Below are positions 1-8,812 of a DNA stretch of 64,000 bases, piece after piece (positions within the stretch are counted from its first letter, which is position 1; every line of letters begins with the position of its first letter). The DNA lies in NCBI RefSeq assembly GCF_016859125.1, contig NZ_CP069338.1:5271501-5335500 (forward strand), read 5' to 3'. The translations under genes and the position numbers were made by a program. Under the pieces are notes generated by a model that worked only from the letters and a program-made list of their open reading frames with translations, was not told where the DNA came from and searched no databases. This DNA is from Archangium violaceum (GTDB taxonomy: Bacteria; Myxococcota; Myxococcia; Myxococcales; Myxococcaceae).

Positions 1-454
<454 letters not shown>

Positions 455-467
455 GCCGTGCCTCTGC

Positions 468-2549
468 TCAGTTCACCGTGAACTCGCGTGACGTGCCGCT
501 GTAGGCGCGGATGAGTCCGTCCCAACCGGACTTCCAGTCACCGTCATGGCGGATGCGGTAGGTGCCCGGCGGGGTGTCCGCCGGAATCTTCCACTCGATG
601 GTGACATGCGAGCACCCGAAGGTGGGCGCGCAGTTGTTGCGCTCCCAGCGGTACTTCGTCTCCCAATCCCAGTCGTTGGCCACCGTCACCCACGAGGTGC
701 CCGACTTGCGCTGCACCTGCAGGTAGCTGCCCTGACGGCGGAGGTTGTTCTTCGGGTGGCCGCCCCAGAACTTCACGCTCACCGTCTCGCCCCGGAGGTA
801 GGCGGCGCGTGCGTCCGTGACGACGCCACCGAAGCTCGTCATCAGCGGTTTGTCGTCGTACACCACGCCCGTCTGCACCGTCGTCTGGTTGTTGCGCAGG
901 TCTCGCGGAGTGGAGCCCGGCGCCACGCTGGCGCCCGTGCGCATCGCGATGGCCAGCTTGTCCACCTCTTGATGCACCGCCGCGAGCTGCCATGGGCCGA
1001 AGTGGGTGGAGGCGCCCTCGTAGTCCTGCTTCGCGTACTCCTCGCGCGTGGTCAGGTAGCCGGCGTAGGCGTTGGACAGGCCGGCGATGATCACCTGGTC
1101 CACGCCCAGCGGAGAGAGTTGCGCGAGCACCTGCTTGCGTAGCCTTCGGCCGGACATGGTGGTGGGCTCGAAGGGCACCGCCACCAGCGCCACGTTGCCC
1201 AGCCTCACCACCTGGAGCGGCAATACCTCGGGCGTCCACGGGTAGGGTTGCATCGTGCCCATCTCGAGGACGATGGGCTTCTCTCCCTGACACGGGGTGG
1301 TGAAGAGGGTGCAGTTGAAGACCTTCCAGACGTCGTCGATGCTCTCGCAGGTGGCACCCTCGGAGCCGAAGCCCGGGCCGTCCTCGGCGCCCGCCAGCAT
1401 GGAGTCACCGATGGCCGCCTCGCAGGTGGTGTGCGAGAGGCCGTCCGCGTACTGGGGCGCCACCTGCACCTCGTCCATCTCCACGTAGGCGTGCCGGTAG
1501 TCCACCCCTCCCGTCACCGTCGTCGAGGCGGTGTCGTAGAGCGCCCTGGCCAGGTCGAACTGCTTGCCGCCGGAGAGCTCCGTGCTCTCGAAGTCGTCGG
1601 CGCCGCCGCCGTTGGTTCCGCCGTGGATGTTGGGCGTCACGTCGCCCTCGTTGCTCTGCGCGAAGGCCGCCACGAAGGTGCGCTGCTCGGTGTAGCTCGT
1701 CCCCTTCAGCTTCTCGAAGAGGTAGGACGCATAGCCCTTGTTGTCGCCGCTGATGAGCAGGTTGTCGTTGCCCATGGACGTGCCATGCACGGCGAACCAG
1801 TTGATGAGGCCCACCTCGCGCCCGTCATCTCCTTGCAACCGCAGCAGCGTCATGTGCTTGTCGGTGTCGTGGTCGAACTGCGTCCGCTCGGTGGAGGGGT
1901 TGCGCAGGTAGGCCTCGGGGGAGCGGTTGATGCTCGCGTCGAGCAGGTCGCCCGAGGCGATGCGGATGCTGCCGGGCGCGAGGTTGTCATGGGCTCGGAC
2001 GATGGACTGGTAGATGCCATCCACGATGGCGTCGAAGTTCTGCCGGTCGTAGCCGAGGGTGGTGAGGTTGTAGAGCGCGTAATGCGAGAAGCCCCCCGGG
2101 CCCGAGTGGGTATGCGTGGCGCTCAGCAACACGTTCTCGTCCGTGTAGAGGGTGCTGTACTTCGCGCGCAGCCGCTCCACCACCTGCTGCTTCACGCCCT
2201 GGAACACCTGGCCGAGGTCCGCGCTCACGAACACCGCGCGCTTTCCGTTGCAGGGCGAGGAGATGACGAACGCGCGCGAGCGCAGGCGCTGGTGGATGCC
2301 CGCCGTCTTCTGCTCCACCATGGCGTAGCCCATCATTCCCAGCTCGGCCGCCGGGCCGGTGATGTCATACAGGCCCGCGCCCAGCTGGAAGCTCTGGTTG
2401 GTCGAGCACGGATCGGCGAGCGCGGCGCTCCGGGTCGAGAGCGGGTCCTCCTTCTGGGGGTCCGGGGTCTCCGAGGTGCACGCGCCCAGGGTGAGCGCGA
2501 GCACCACGGCCGTCATCCATCGCGGCGAGGGGAAGAGATGTCGTTGCAT
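468..2549 (-). CDS. neutral/alkaline ceramidase-like lipoprotein
   Basis: 693-residue protein of the neutral ceramidase family, whose members hydrolyse the amide bond of ceramide. The N-terminus is a lipoprotein signal (hydrophobic stretch ending LTLGAC, lipobox Cys near residue 20). The family segments DITGPAAELGMMGYA, ATHTHSGPGG and SGDNKGYASYLFE are present, followed by a C-terminal Ig-like domain. The family's catalytic hexapeptide GDVSPN reads GDVTPN here, putting Thr305 at the nucleophile position. The ATG at 2549 is chosen over upstream ATGs because it begins the signal peptide and has AGGAG about 6 bases before it. It probably acts at the cell surface or periplasm. It is a single gene facing away from the gene at 2899. 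Whether it still cleaves ceramide is uncertain. Confidence 0.85.
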   Translation of the reverse strand: MQRHLFPSPRWMTAVVLALTLGACTSETPDPQKEDPLSTRSAALADPCSTNQSFQLGAGLYDITGPAAELGMMGYAMVEQKTAGIHQRLRSRAFVISSPCNGKRAVFVSADLGQVFQGVKQQVVERLRAKYSTLYTDENVLLSATHTHSGPGGFSHYALYNLTTLGYDRQNFDAIVDGIYQSIVRAHDNLAPGSIRIASGDLLDASINRSPEAYLRNPSTERTQFDHDTDKHMTLLRLQGDDGREVGLINWFAVHGTSMGNDNLLISGDNKGYASYLFEKLKGTSYTEQRTFVAAFAQSNEGDVTPNIHGGTNGGGADDFESTELSGGKQFDLARALYDTASTTVTGGVDYRHAYVEMDEVQVAPQYADGLSHTTCEAAIGDSMLAGAEDGPGFGSEGATCESIDDVWKVFNCTLFTTPCQGEKPIVLEMGTMQPYPWTPEVLPLQVVRLGNVALVAVPFEPTTMSGRRLRKQVLAQLSPLGVDQVIIAGLSNAYAGYLTTREEYAKQDYEGASTHFGPWQLAAVHQEVDKLAIAMRTGASVAPGSTPRDLRNNQTTVQTGVVYDDKPLMTSFGGVVTDARAAYLRGETVSVKFWGGHPKNNLRRQGSYLQVQRKSGTSWVTVANDWDWETKYRWERNNCAPTFGCSHVTIEWKIPADTPPGTYRIRHDGDWKSGWDGLIRAYSGTSREFTVN

Positions 2550-2609
2550 GGGGGCTCCTGTGTCGGGATGCCGGAATTGTCCACCCGATGACGCCGCGGG
2601 TGCACTTCC

Positions 2610-2832
2610 ATGGACCTCGAAGCGGTGCCGGACACCCTCGATTTCCAGGGACCGGGCTCCATGTTGGCCTCCCGGCGCGAGGTGCTTCGCTACGGGAACA
2701 CCTTCGGCCCGCTGCTGGTGCAGCTGTCGCTGGAGCGGCCGCTGCCCGAGCTCACGCTCTCGAACCCGGACACCCAGGAGCGTCGGGGACAACGCGGTGC
2801 GGCTCATCTTCTCCACCCGGTTCTTCTATTGA
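2610..2832 (+). pseudogene. possible 3' remnant of an outer-membrane protein gene
   Basis: The frame from 2610 reads MDLEAVPDTLDFQGPGSML then LRYGNTFGPLLVQLSLERPL and ELTLSNPDTQER. Near 2790 a one-base shift moves to a frame reading VGDNAVRLIFSTRFFY followed by a stop. Alternating hydrophobic residues ending in a terminal aromatic residue resemble the last strand of an outer-membrane beta-barrel. The piece sits between the divergent genes at 2549 and 2899, and has no upstream body. No family could be named. It may be a chance coding-like stretch, but the protein-like composition across the shift favours a decayed gene end. Confidence 0.35.
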
Positions 2833-2898
2833 GCGAGGGTCCGGCGGTGGACGCGGCAAATCGAATAAGGTGCCAATCCGTCCGTCTGGGAGCCCATC

Positions 2899-3660
2899 AT
2901 GAACCGTTTCCTCGGCCCCGCCTCCTTTGGCTTGTCCGTCCTGGCACTCGTGGTCGCCCTCTGGGGCTCGCGCGGTGAGACGGTGGTCCCCCCTCCCTCG
3001 CCCGCCGAACGGCCTTCCGCCCCCTCTTCACGGGAGATGAAGGATCTCGAATTGAGGGTGAAGATCCTCGAGGACGCCTCGCTGAGCCTCTCCAAGCGGC
3101 TGATGCTGCTCGAGCAGCGGCCGGTGGTGTCCTCGGATGGCGGCGTGGTGGCCGTGGCCCCGTCCCTGGCCGCGGAGGTGGAGCAGCTCCGGTCGGAGGT
3201 GCGCGGCCTGGTGGCCGGCGAGGCGCTGAGCTCCGAGGGGGGGCGCCAGTACCTCAAGGAGATGGTGCGCTCGGTGCAGGACGACATGCGGACCGAGCAG
3301 CGGGAGCTCCGGCAGCAGCAGTTCCAGCAGGCCCAGGCGCGGGCTCAGACGGAGCGCGCCGAGCGCCTGCGCCAGTTCGTCTCGGACGCGCGGTTGAGCT
3401 ACAGCCAGGAGCAGGAGCTCTCGCGCCGCCTGCAGAACGAGGACGCCCAGCGTCAGGCGCTCTTCGAGGGGATGCGGACCGGCAACCAGTCGCCGCGGGA
3501 CATCCGGCAGGAGCTCCGCCAGTTGCGTGACCAGACGGACAAGGAGGTGAAGGCCGTCCTCGATGAGTCGCAGCAGGCGAAGTACGACGAGATGCGTCGC
3601 GAGGAGCGGCAGGGCGCGCGCGGGGGATGGGGACGGGGGCGGGGCGGCGGCCAGCCCTGA
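2899..3660 (+). CDS. membrane-anchored coiled-coil protein of unknown function
   Basis: 253 residues with one N-terminal hydrophobic segment (residues about 8-24, GLSVLALVVALWG), probably a signal anchor. A Pro-rich linker follows, then two charged helical regions with coiled-coil character (about 45-75 and 115-235) rich in Gln, Arg and Glu. The tail is Gly/Arg-rich. The C-terminal half, with its repeated LRQ and RREL-type helices, loosely recalls Spy/CpxP-like periplasmic helical proteins, but no LTXXQ motif was found, so no function is given. ATG at 2899 directly precedes the hydrophobic segment. It is transcribed alone and converges on the hydrolase gene ending at 3668. Confidence 0.7.
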   Translation: MNRFLGPASFGLSVLALVVALWGSRGETVVPPPSPAERPSAPSSREMKDLELRVKILEDASLSLSKRLMLLEQRPVVSSDGGVVAVAPSLAAEVEQLRSEVRGLVAGEALSSEGGRQYLKEMVRSVQDDMRTEQRELRQQQFQQAQARAQTERAERLRQFVSDARLSYSQEQELSRRLQNEDAQRQALFEGMRTGNQSPRDIRQELRQLRDQTDKEVKAVLDESQQAKYDEMRREERQGARGGWGRGRGGGQP

Positions 3661-3667
3661 GGGCTGG

Positions 3668-4696
3668 TCAGGTGTGGCCCGAAGGCTGCTCCTCGGAGGG
3701 AAGCTGGATCGCCTCGACGCGGGAGAACGCATCGAGGATGGCACGGATGATGGCCGTCCTCCCGGTGAGGAAGGCGCTCACGTGTCCTCCCGACAGGTAG
3801 CGCAGCTCCGCTCCCCGCCAGTGCTGCAGCAGGCGCAGGGTCGCGGAGGAGGGGACGAAGCCATCCCGGCGCGCGGCCATGAGGATGGCGCGGCGCGGGT
3901 TGGACAGCGGTGGCAGCGCGGTGGTGGAGGCCGCGGAGAGGAGCTCGCCCAACCGCTGGCGCGCCGCCTCGGGGCCTCCGGTGGTGCGGCCCAGTGCCTC
4001 CCAGTCGGGGACGGCGGACAGCACGCCCTCGGTGAAGACGGGCGCCGACGAGGCGGCGGCGGCCAGGGGGATGACGGCCGCGGGCAGTGGGAACATCGCG
4101 GCGGCATAGGCGGCGATGCTGCCCCCCATGCTGTAGCCAGAGATGCCCACCTTGGGGTGGCCGCGCGCGAGCAGCCACCCGAGCAGCGCCGTCGCCTCCA
4201 CCGCCGTGGCGCGGAACATGAGCAGCAGATCCACCACGGTGCGCACCGCCGCTCCCTTCTGGCCGGGCGGGCGGCGCGAGCCGTAGTAGGGATTCTCCAG
4301 CAGCAGCGCGCCCACCCCGTACCGGGCCAGCTCCCCCGCGATGAGGCGGCGCAGGCCGAAGCCCTCGTCACCGGAGGCGGCCAGGAAGACGCACACCGGA
4401 GGGCGCGGGCCCGCGTCGTGCGGCAGCAGCAACTGGAAGCGCGCCTCCCTGCAGGTTTCGGGCAATGACCCCACCGCGGCGGGGCTGGGGAAGCGTCCCT
4501 CCTGGACGAGCAGGTGCCCCTCGCGCCGGGGCTGGCTCATCGTCACCTCGGAGAGCTCGGGGAAGGCGAAGCCCTGGGGGCCTCGGGTGAGCTTCTCCAG
4601 GAGCACCTGGGAGCCCCACCCGTCCTCGAAGAAGCGGGGCTGGCGCGCCACCATGAACCTCGCGGCGAGCGCGTCCAACCAATGCATGCGATTCAT
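3668..4696 (-). CDS. ABHD18-type alpha/beta hydrolase
   Basis: 342-residue alpha/beta-hydrolase-fold protein resembling the ABHD18 (DUF2048) family. The motif LLLENPYYGSRRPPGQ at about 132-147 is characteristic. The nucleophile elbow is GYSMGG with Ser189, and a likely catalytic His lies in GGHVSAFLTGR near the C-terminus. There is no signal peptide, so it is probably cytoplasmic. Substrate unknown; bacterial members are uncharacterised esterase/lipase-like proteins. Two ATGs lie close together (4696 and 4687). The first is used, with GGGAG upstream. It converges on the gene at 2899-3660. Confidence 0.8.
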   Translation of the reverse strand: MNRMHWLDALAARFMVARQPRFFEDGWGSQVLLEKLTRGPQGFAFPELSEVTMSQPRREGHLLVQEGRFPSPAAVGSLPETCREARFQLLLPHDAGPRPPVCVFLAASGDEGFGLRRLIAGELARYGVGALLLENPYYGSRRPPGQKGAAVRTVVDLLLMFRATAVEATALLGWLLARGHPKVGISGYSMGGSIAAYAAAMFPLPAAVIPLAAAASSAPVFTEGVLSAVPDWEALGRTTGGPEAARQRLGELLSAASTTALPPLSNPRRAILMAARRDGFVPSSATLRLLQHWRGAELRYLSGGHVSAFLTGRTAIIRAILDAFSRVEAIQLPSEEQPSGHT

Positions 4697-4777
4697 CCTC
4701 TGACTCCCGGGGAAGGCCGCCCGGCATCCTCGCCGCGTCCGGGCGGCATTCCAACCGGAAGTGATGGAGCTACCGCA

Positions 4778-6721
4778 CTACTGCTGCTCGCGAACGAAAC
4801 CGTGCGCCGGCTCGGGGGCATCCGCCACCGACTCCGGGGTGTCCGCGGGGGGAACCGGCTTCTGGCCCAGGAACGCGGGCTGCTCGTTGGGGTCATACGT
4901 GGGACCCTGGGGCGCCGTGTCCTTGGAGAGCGCCGAGACGTTGGACGTCTGGGGCGCCGCGGCGGGCAGCGTCTTCTTCAGCGTGAGGGTGTCGCGCACG
5001 GTGCCGCCCGAGTCGATGAACTTCGTGGTCAGCGTGCCGCCGTCCACCACCACGTCCAGGTAGCCCACGTGGGTGTTGTTGCGGTAGGCCGTCCAGCTCG
5101 GCTGGGAGCCGGGGAAGGTGCGCAGGGTCGCGCCACCGCTGCCCACCACCAGGTACGGAATGCCGCGCGTGCCCGAGGCCGCCACCGCGTTACCCTTCAT
5201 GGGCTTGGAGCGCTCGTAGTTGTGATCATGTCCGGTGAGGACCACGTCCACCCCGTACTGCTCGAGGATGGGCGCGAACTCGCGGCGCATGGCGGTGCTG
5301 GAGCCGTGCTCACCGCTCGACCAGAGGGGGTGGTGGAAGAAGACGATCTTCCAGGGCCGGGTCGTGGCGGCCAGGTCCTGGGCGAGCCACGTCTTCTCGA
5401 GGGACAGCGAGCAGTCCGGGAGCGTGTAGCCGAAGGGGCAGTTGGAGTCGAGCGAGACGAAGTGCACCGGACCCCAATCGAACGAGTAGTAGCGCTCGCT
5501 CTTCGACGGGTTGTTGGCCGGCAGGTAGAAGTTGTCCAGGTACGGCTGGCCCTTGTTGGTGACGTACTCGTGGTTGCCCGGCGAGGGGAAGAGGGGCACC
5601 TGGCGCAGCAGGGCCGCCATGGGCTTGAACATGTTGCTCTGGAACTCGGCGTCGGTGCCGGAGGAGTACGCGTTGTCGCCGAGCGTGAGGAGGAACTCGC
5701 CCGCGCGCGACGGCTGGCCGAGCAGCTTGAGCACCTGGGCCTGCAGCGAGCCGCCGGTGCCGAAGTCACCCATGGCGGTGAAGTGCACGCGCGTCGTCTC
5801 CGGGCCCGTGGCGGTCTGGAAGCGCCGCACGCCGGTGACGGAGCCGCACGCCTCGACCACGTAGCTGTACGTCCTGCCCGGGAGCAGGCCGCTCAGCTTC
5901 ACCGCGTGCTGCCAGCCGGCCGCGGTGGCCGTGGCCGTGCGGGAGATGTCCGAGCCCTCGCCATAGCGGACGAAGGGCGTACAGGACACGCCGGTGCGGA
6001 AGGCCACCAACGCGCTGGTGGTGCCCACGCTCTGGAGGTACGGCTGGCGCGGCAGCGCCGGACCCGAGTCCGTGGTGGGCGGCGTGGGCACCGTGGTGTC
6101 CTCGCCACAGACGCGCGCCTCGGTGATGGAGGCCCAGTCATTCACGGTGTTGCCGTTGACGGTGACGCGCAGGTAGCGAGCCTTGCGCGTGCCGGTGAAG
6201 CGGTACGTCTGGGCCGCGGTCGTCAGCGCGCTGTCGGCCGCGTAGGCCTGGCTGTAGGTGGTGCCGTCCTCGGAGGTGGAGAGCGTGAAGTGGTTCTGAC
6301 GCTGGTTGCCCTGGTGCCAGGCGATGGCCGCGCCAGCGAGCGTCTGCGAGGAGCCCAGGTCGAGCGTGAGCCACGCGCCCTTGCCGGGGCCGCTCCAACG
6401 CGTGCTCAGGTTGTCGTCCAGGGCGTTGGCGGCCACGCTGCCCGCGCCGTCGTCGCCGCTGGCGCTCGCGGTGGCGGTGGCGAGCACGCGGCAGTTGCTC
6501 ACGGTGAGCGGAGCGTCGGTGCTGCCCACATCCCCCGCGGGGGGCGTGGGGGTATCGGTGGCGGGGACGTCCGTGGCGGGTGTGTCGGTCCGAGGGGCCT
6601 CGGCCACGGGAGGCTGCGCGGGAGGCGACGCGGGAGTGGGGGGGGAGGGTGCGTCACAAGCCGTGGTGAGCAGGACGCCCAGCAGACACGAGGATGAGAG
6701 CAGTCTGTTTCGATTACGCAT
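4778..6721 (-). CDS. secreted purple-acid-phosphatase-like metallophosphoesterase with discoidin domain
   Basis: 647-residue lipoprotein (LLTTAC lipobox at the N-terminus, then a Pro/Thr/Ala-rich linker to about residue 70). Domain order: an F5/8 type C (discoidin) carbohydrate-binding domain at about 75-195; a fibronectin-like N-terminal domain of purple acid phosphatases at about 210-295; a calcineurin-like phosphoesterase domain at about 300-530. Metal ligands are visible in order: GDFG, GDNAYSSGT, PGNHEY, FFHHP and GHDHNYER. The enzyme probably releases phosphate from esters outside the cytoplasm, with the discoidin domain anchoring it to polysaccharide. A roughly 110-base gap separates it from the upstream minus-strand gene at 6831, so the two may be cotranscribed. 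Confidence 0.87.
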   Translation of the reverse strand: MRNRNRLLSSSCLLGVLLTTACDAPSPPTPASPPAQPPVAEAPRTDTPATDVPATDTPTPPAGDVGSTDAPLTVSNCRVLATATASASGDDGAGSVAANALDDNLSTRWSGPGKGAWLTLDLGSSQTLAGAAIAWHQGNQRQNHFTLSTSEDGTTYSQAYAADSALTTAAQTYRFTGTRKARYLRVTVNGNTVNDWASITEARVCGEDTTVPTPPTTDSGPALPRQPYLQSVGTTSALVAFRTGVSCTPFVRYGEGSDISRTATATAAGWQHAVKLSGLLPGRTYSYVVEACGSVTGVRRFQTATGPETTRVHFTAMGDFGTGGSLQAQVLKLLGQPSRAGEFLLTLGDNAYSSGTDAEFQSNMFKPMAALLRQVPLFPSPGNHEYVTNKGQPYLDNFYLPANNPSKSERYYSFDWGPVHFVSLDSNCPFGYTLPDCSLSLEKTWLAQDLAATTRPWKIVFFHHPLWSSGEHGSSTAMRREFAPILEQYGVDVVLTGHDHNYERSKPMKGNAVAASGTRGIPYLVVGSGGATLRTFPGSQPSWTAYRNNTHVGYLDVVVDGGTLTTKFIDSGGTVRDTLTLKKTLPAAAPQTSNVSALSKDTAPQGPTYDPNEQPAFLGQKPVPPADTPESVADAPEPAHGFVREQQ

Positions 6722-6830
6722 CGTGGGGGCACCAACGGGAGAGCCCGGGAGCCATTCCTCGATGCACCCTGGCCTTGCCCTTGCCCGGACGCTGGCCTGT
6801 CAGGCTCCGCGCCTCCTGGACAGCCGGGCT

Positions 6831-7526
6831 CTAGAGCGCCTGGAGGAACGGGCGCAGGAAGTCATCCGCCTCGGCGGCGATGCGTCCGAGCGAGTCCACC
6901 AGCTCGTGCCCGTCATCCACCTCGACGAGGCGCACGTGGCGCTTGTCGCGTGCCCACTCGCGCGAATAGCGGATGTCCGTCGTCGTATCCCGCCGCCCGT
7001 GGATGAGGAGCGTGGGCACGCGCACGTCCGGCCAGCCGCCCGAGCGCGCCTCGATGGTGTCGAGGTCCTGGATGAGGCCGAAGTGCACGCGTGCCTCGCG
7101 CTTCTCCGCGTAGTCCTGCGTCTCCAACCAGCCCGTCTCCCGCCAGCGGCGCAGGCCCTCCTCGCCCACGGTGCGCCGCATCTGCTCCGAGGCACGCAGG
7201 GCCGGCGCCAGCAGCACCAGCGCGCACACCCGCGCGTCCTCCTCCGCCACGCGACAGGCCGTCAGCCCTCCCAGGCTGGAGCCGAAGACGATGGCCCTGT
7301 CCCGCTCGCCTCCAATGGCGTCGCGCACCGTGCGCATCATCGCGCCCAGGCTCAGGTACTCGAGCGAGGGCCGCCGCAGGTTCAGCCGCTCCAGGTGGAT
7401 GCCCTGGCGCGCGTAGTGCTCGGCGAGCGCCACGCCCTTGGCGGACTGGGGCCCCGAGGCGAAGCCATGGAGGTAGAGCCAGCGAGGACCCGCGAGGGCC
7501 GGAGAGATACCGGGCGCGACGTTCAT
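6831..7526 (-). CDS. YqiA-type alpha/beta hydrolase (esterase)
   Basis: 231 residues matching the small YqiA/UPF0227-like hydrolases. It has an early YLHGFASGPQSAKG oxyanion loop (about 18-31), nucleophile elbow FGSSLGG with Ser84, acid residue in HGRRDTTTD and catalytic His in DDGHELVDSL. There is no signal peptide. Family members hydrolyse short acyl esters; the physiological substrate is unknown. The ATG at 7526 immediately precedes the conserved core. A perfect 13-bp hairpin lies upstream at 7599-7631. Confidence 0.85.
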   Translation of the reverse strand: MNVAPGISPALAGPRWLYLHGFASGPQSAKGVALAEHYARQGIHLERLNLRRPSLEYLSLGAMMRTVRDAIGGERDRAIVFGSSLGGLTACRVAEEDARVCALVLLAPALRASEQMRRTVGEEGLRRWRETGWLETQDYAEKREARVHFGLIQDLDTIEARSGGWPDVRVPTLLIHGRRDTTTDIRYSREWARDKRHVRLVEVDDGHELVDSLGRIAAEADDFLRPFLQAL

Positions 7527-7598
7527 GGCGGCGCACTCTACCCTCGGGATTTCAGGAGACCCGTCGGGCGATGGAGACCGGGCTCCAGAAAGAGGATG

Positions 7599-7631
7599 AG
7601 GGCCCCGGGTTGGTGGGGAACCCGGGGCCCT
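7599..7631. terminator. strong GC hairpin, possible terminator or RNA element
   Basis: A perfect inverted repeat: the left arm (7599-7611, AGGGCCCCGGGTT) pairs with the right arm (7619-7631) around a 7-base loop. That is a 13-bp, almost entirely G-C stem. There is no T tract on the plus side; on the minus side the following bases read catcctctttc. It lies upstream of both neighbouring genes, so it would not terminate either annotated gene. It could end a transcript coming from the intergenic region to its right. Confidence 0.5.
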
Positions 7632-7670
7632 CCAGCTCGCGTCGATTCCGACGGAGACTCGACTCTCGGT

Positions 7671-7733
7671 GCGGGGCTACAGCACCATCCGTGCCAATGG
7701 GCCAAGTGGCCGGACTTCCTGGCACAGCCCCGC
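7671..7733. ncRNA. candidate structured RNA between divergent genes
   Basis: The 404-bp gap between the divergent genes at 7526 and 7931 holds a nested structure. GCGGGGCT (7671-7678) pairs with 7726-7733, GTGCCA (7691-7696) with 7720-7725, and GGCC (7700-7703) with 7708-7711 around an AAGT tetraloop. The three stems are collinear with a 12-base left bulge. To the right (7765-7800) the base composition becomes AT-richer, including TAAAATGAATATACA, which may hold a promoter. No known RNA family was recognised. The alternative is a protein-binding DNA site or chance. Confidence 0.35.
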
Positions 7734-7930
7734 CCGATTCGCGGACGGGTGGAACATGCTGGCGCGGTGCGTTTGTAAAATGAATATACACCGCGAGTTC
7801 CAATTCCCTGGATTTCCTGGGGGAATCGACCGTGTGAAGGCCTGTCCTGAAACAGGACGATTTCGTGGGAGGGTGACTCGAATCAGGACACCCCCCGGGC
7901 GTCCGGCGCCAGGGCACAGGTGAAGGTGGT

Positions 7931-8737
7931 ATGCCCGGGCGCATGACGAATGCTCCCGTGGCGCTCATCACCGGCGGCTCGCGTGGCGTGGGCCGCGCCC
8001 TCTCCCTGCGGCTCGCGAAGGCCGGTTACGACATCGTCTCCACCTACCGGCGCGACGCCGAGGCCGCCGACGCGCTGTGCAAGGAGGTGGAAGCGCTCGG
8101 ACGCCGCTGCCGCACCGTCATCGCGGATCAACTCGAGCCGGCCAGCCTCCATGCCGCTTTCGATGTGATCCAGCAGGAGTTCGGCGGGCTGGATGTCTTC
8201 GTGGCCAACGCCGCTTCCACGGCCTTCACTCCACTGATGCAGATGAAGCTCCACCAGATGGACAAGACGTTCAACGTCACGGTGAAGAGCTTCCTGCTGG
8301 CGGCCCAGCGCTCGGTGCCGCTGATGGAGGGCCGCAAGGGCCGCATCGTGGCGGTGTCCGGCATGGACTCGCGCATGCCGCTGCCCTTCCATGGCTTCCT
8401 CGGCGCGATGAAGGGCGCCATGGAGATATTGGTGAAGTACCTGGCCGCCGAGCTGGCCTCCTCCGGCATCCGCGTCAACGCCGTCAACCCGGGCTACATC
8501 GACACCGACTCCAGCCGCTTCTACATGGGCGATGCGTGGGCCGCGCTCGAGGCCCAGGTGAAGGACAGCGTGCCCGTGGGCTACGTGGCCAGCGCGGATG
8601 AGATCGCCAAGACGATCGAATGGCTGTGCTCCGAGGGCTCCTCGTACGTGAACGGCCAGACGCTGGTGGTGGATGGGGGCCTGGAGGTGAACTACGCCAT
8701 GCAGTTCGCCAGCGCGCTCACCCAGTCCTCCAAGTGA
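7931..8737 (+). CDS. FabL-like short-chain dehydrogenase lacking the catalytic Tyr
   Basis: 268-residue SDR. The cofactor motif is [11 protein letters not shown] (13-23). The region NAASTAF and the C-terminal [10 protein letters not shown] place it near the FabL type of enoyl-ACP reductase, in which the active-site spacing is Tyr-X6-Lys. Aligned to that pattern, Lys161 is kept but the Tyr position is His154 (FHGFLGAMK); Ser143 lies in AVSGMD. It may therefore reduce poorly or have a different chemistry. ATG at 7931 has GAAGGTGGT just upstream; an in-frame ATG at 7943 is possible. It is followed 75 bp later by the PhzF-family gene in the same direction. Confidence 0.82.
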   Translation: MPGRMTNAPVALITGGSRGVGRALSLRLAKAGYDIVSTYRRDAEAADALCKEVEALGRRCRTVIADQLEPASLHAAFDVIQQEFGGLDVFVANAASTAFTPLMQMKLHQMDKTFNVTVKSFLLAAQRSVPLMEGRKGRIVAVSGMDSRMPLPFHGFLGAMKGAMEILVKYLAAELASSGIRVNAVNPGYIDTDSSRFYMGDAWAALEAQVKDSVPVGYVASADEIAKTIEWLCSEGSSYVNGQTLVVDGGLEVNYAMQFASALTQSSK

Positions 8738-8812
8738 AGTCCGTTGCTCCGCCCGTGTTCCGGGCCCCCGGTTCGCACGACTCCTCGGGTTGAGGTAGAA
8801 AAGGGCCACCCC

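Noticed and set aside
1248-2591. Long plus-strand open frame opposite the ceramidase gene
   Set aside because: Val/Arg/Ala-rich shadow frame of a high-GC gene; the minus strand shows clear family motifs. The same applies to long antisense frames at 4514-6697, 28449-29876, 36931-39132 and 48804-50780.
7552-7971. 139-codon minus-strand frame in the gap before the SDR
   Set aside because: Its sequence (Pro/Ser/Arg-rich, no motifs) runs through the hairpin and the structured region and overlaps the SDR start; it is unlikely to be coding.
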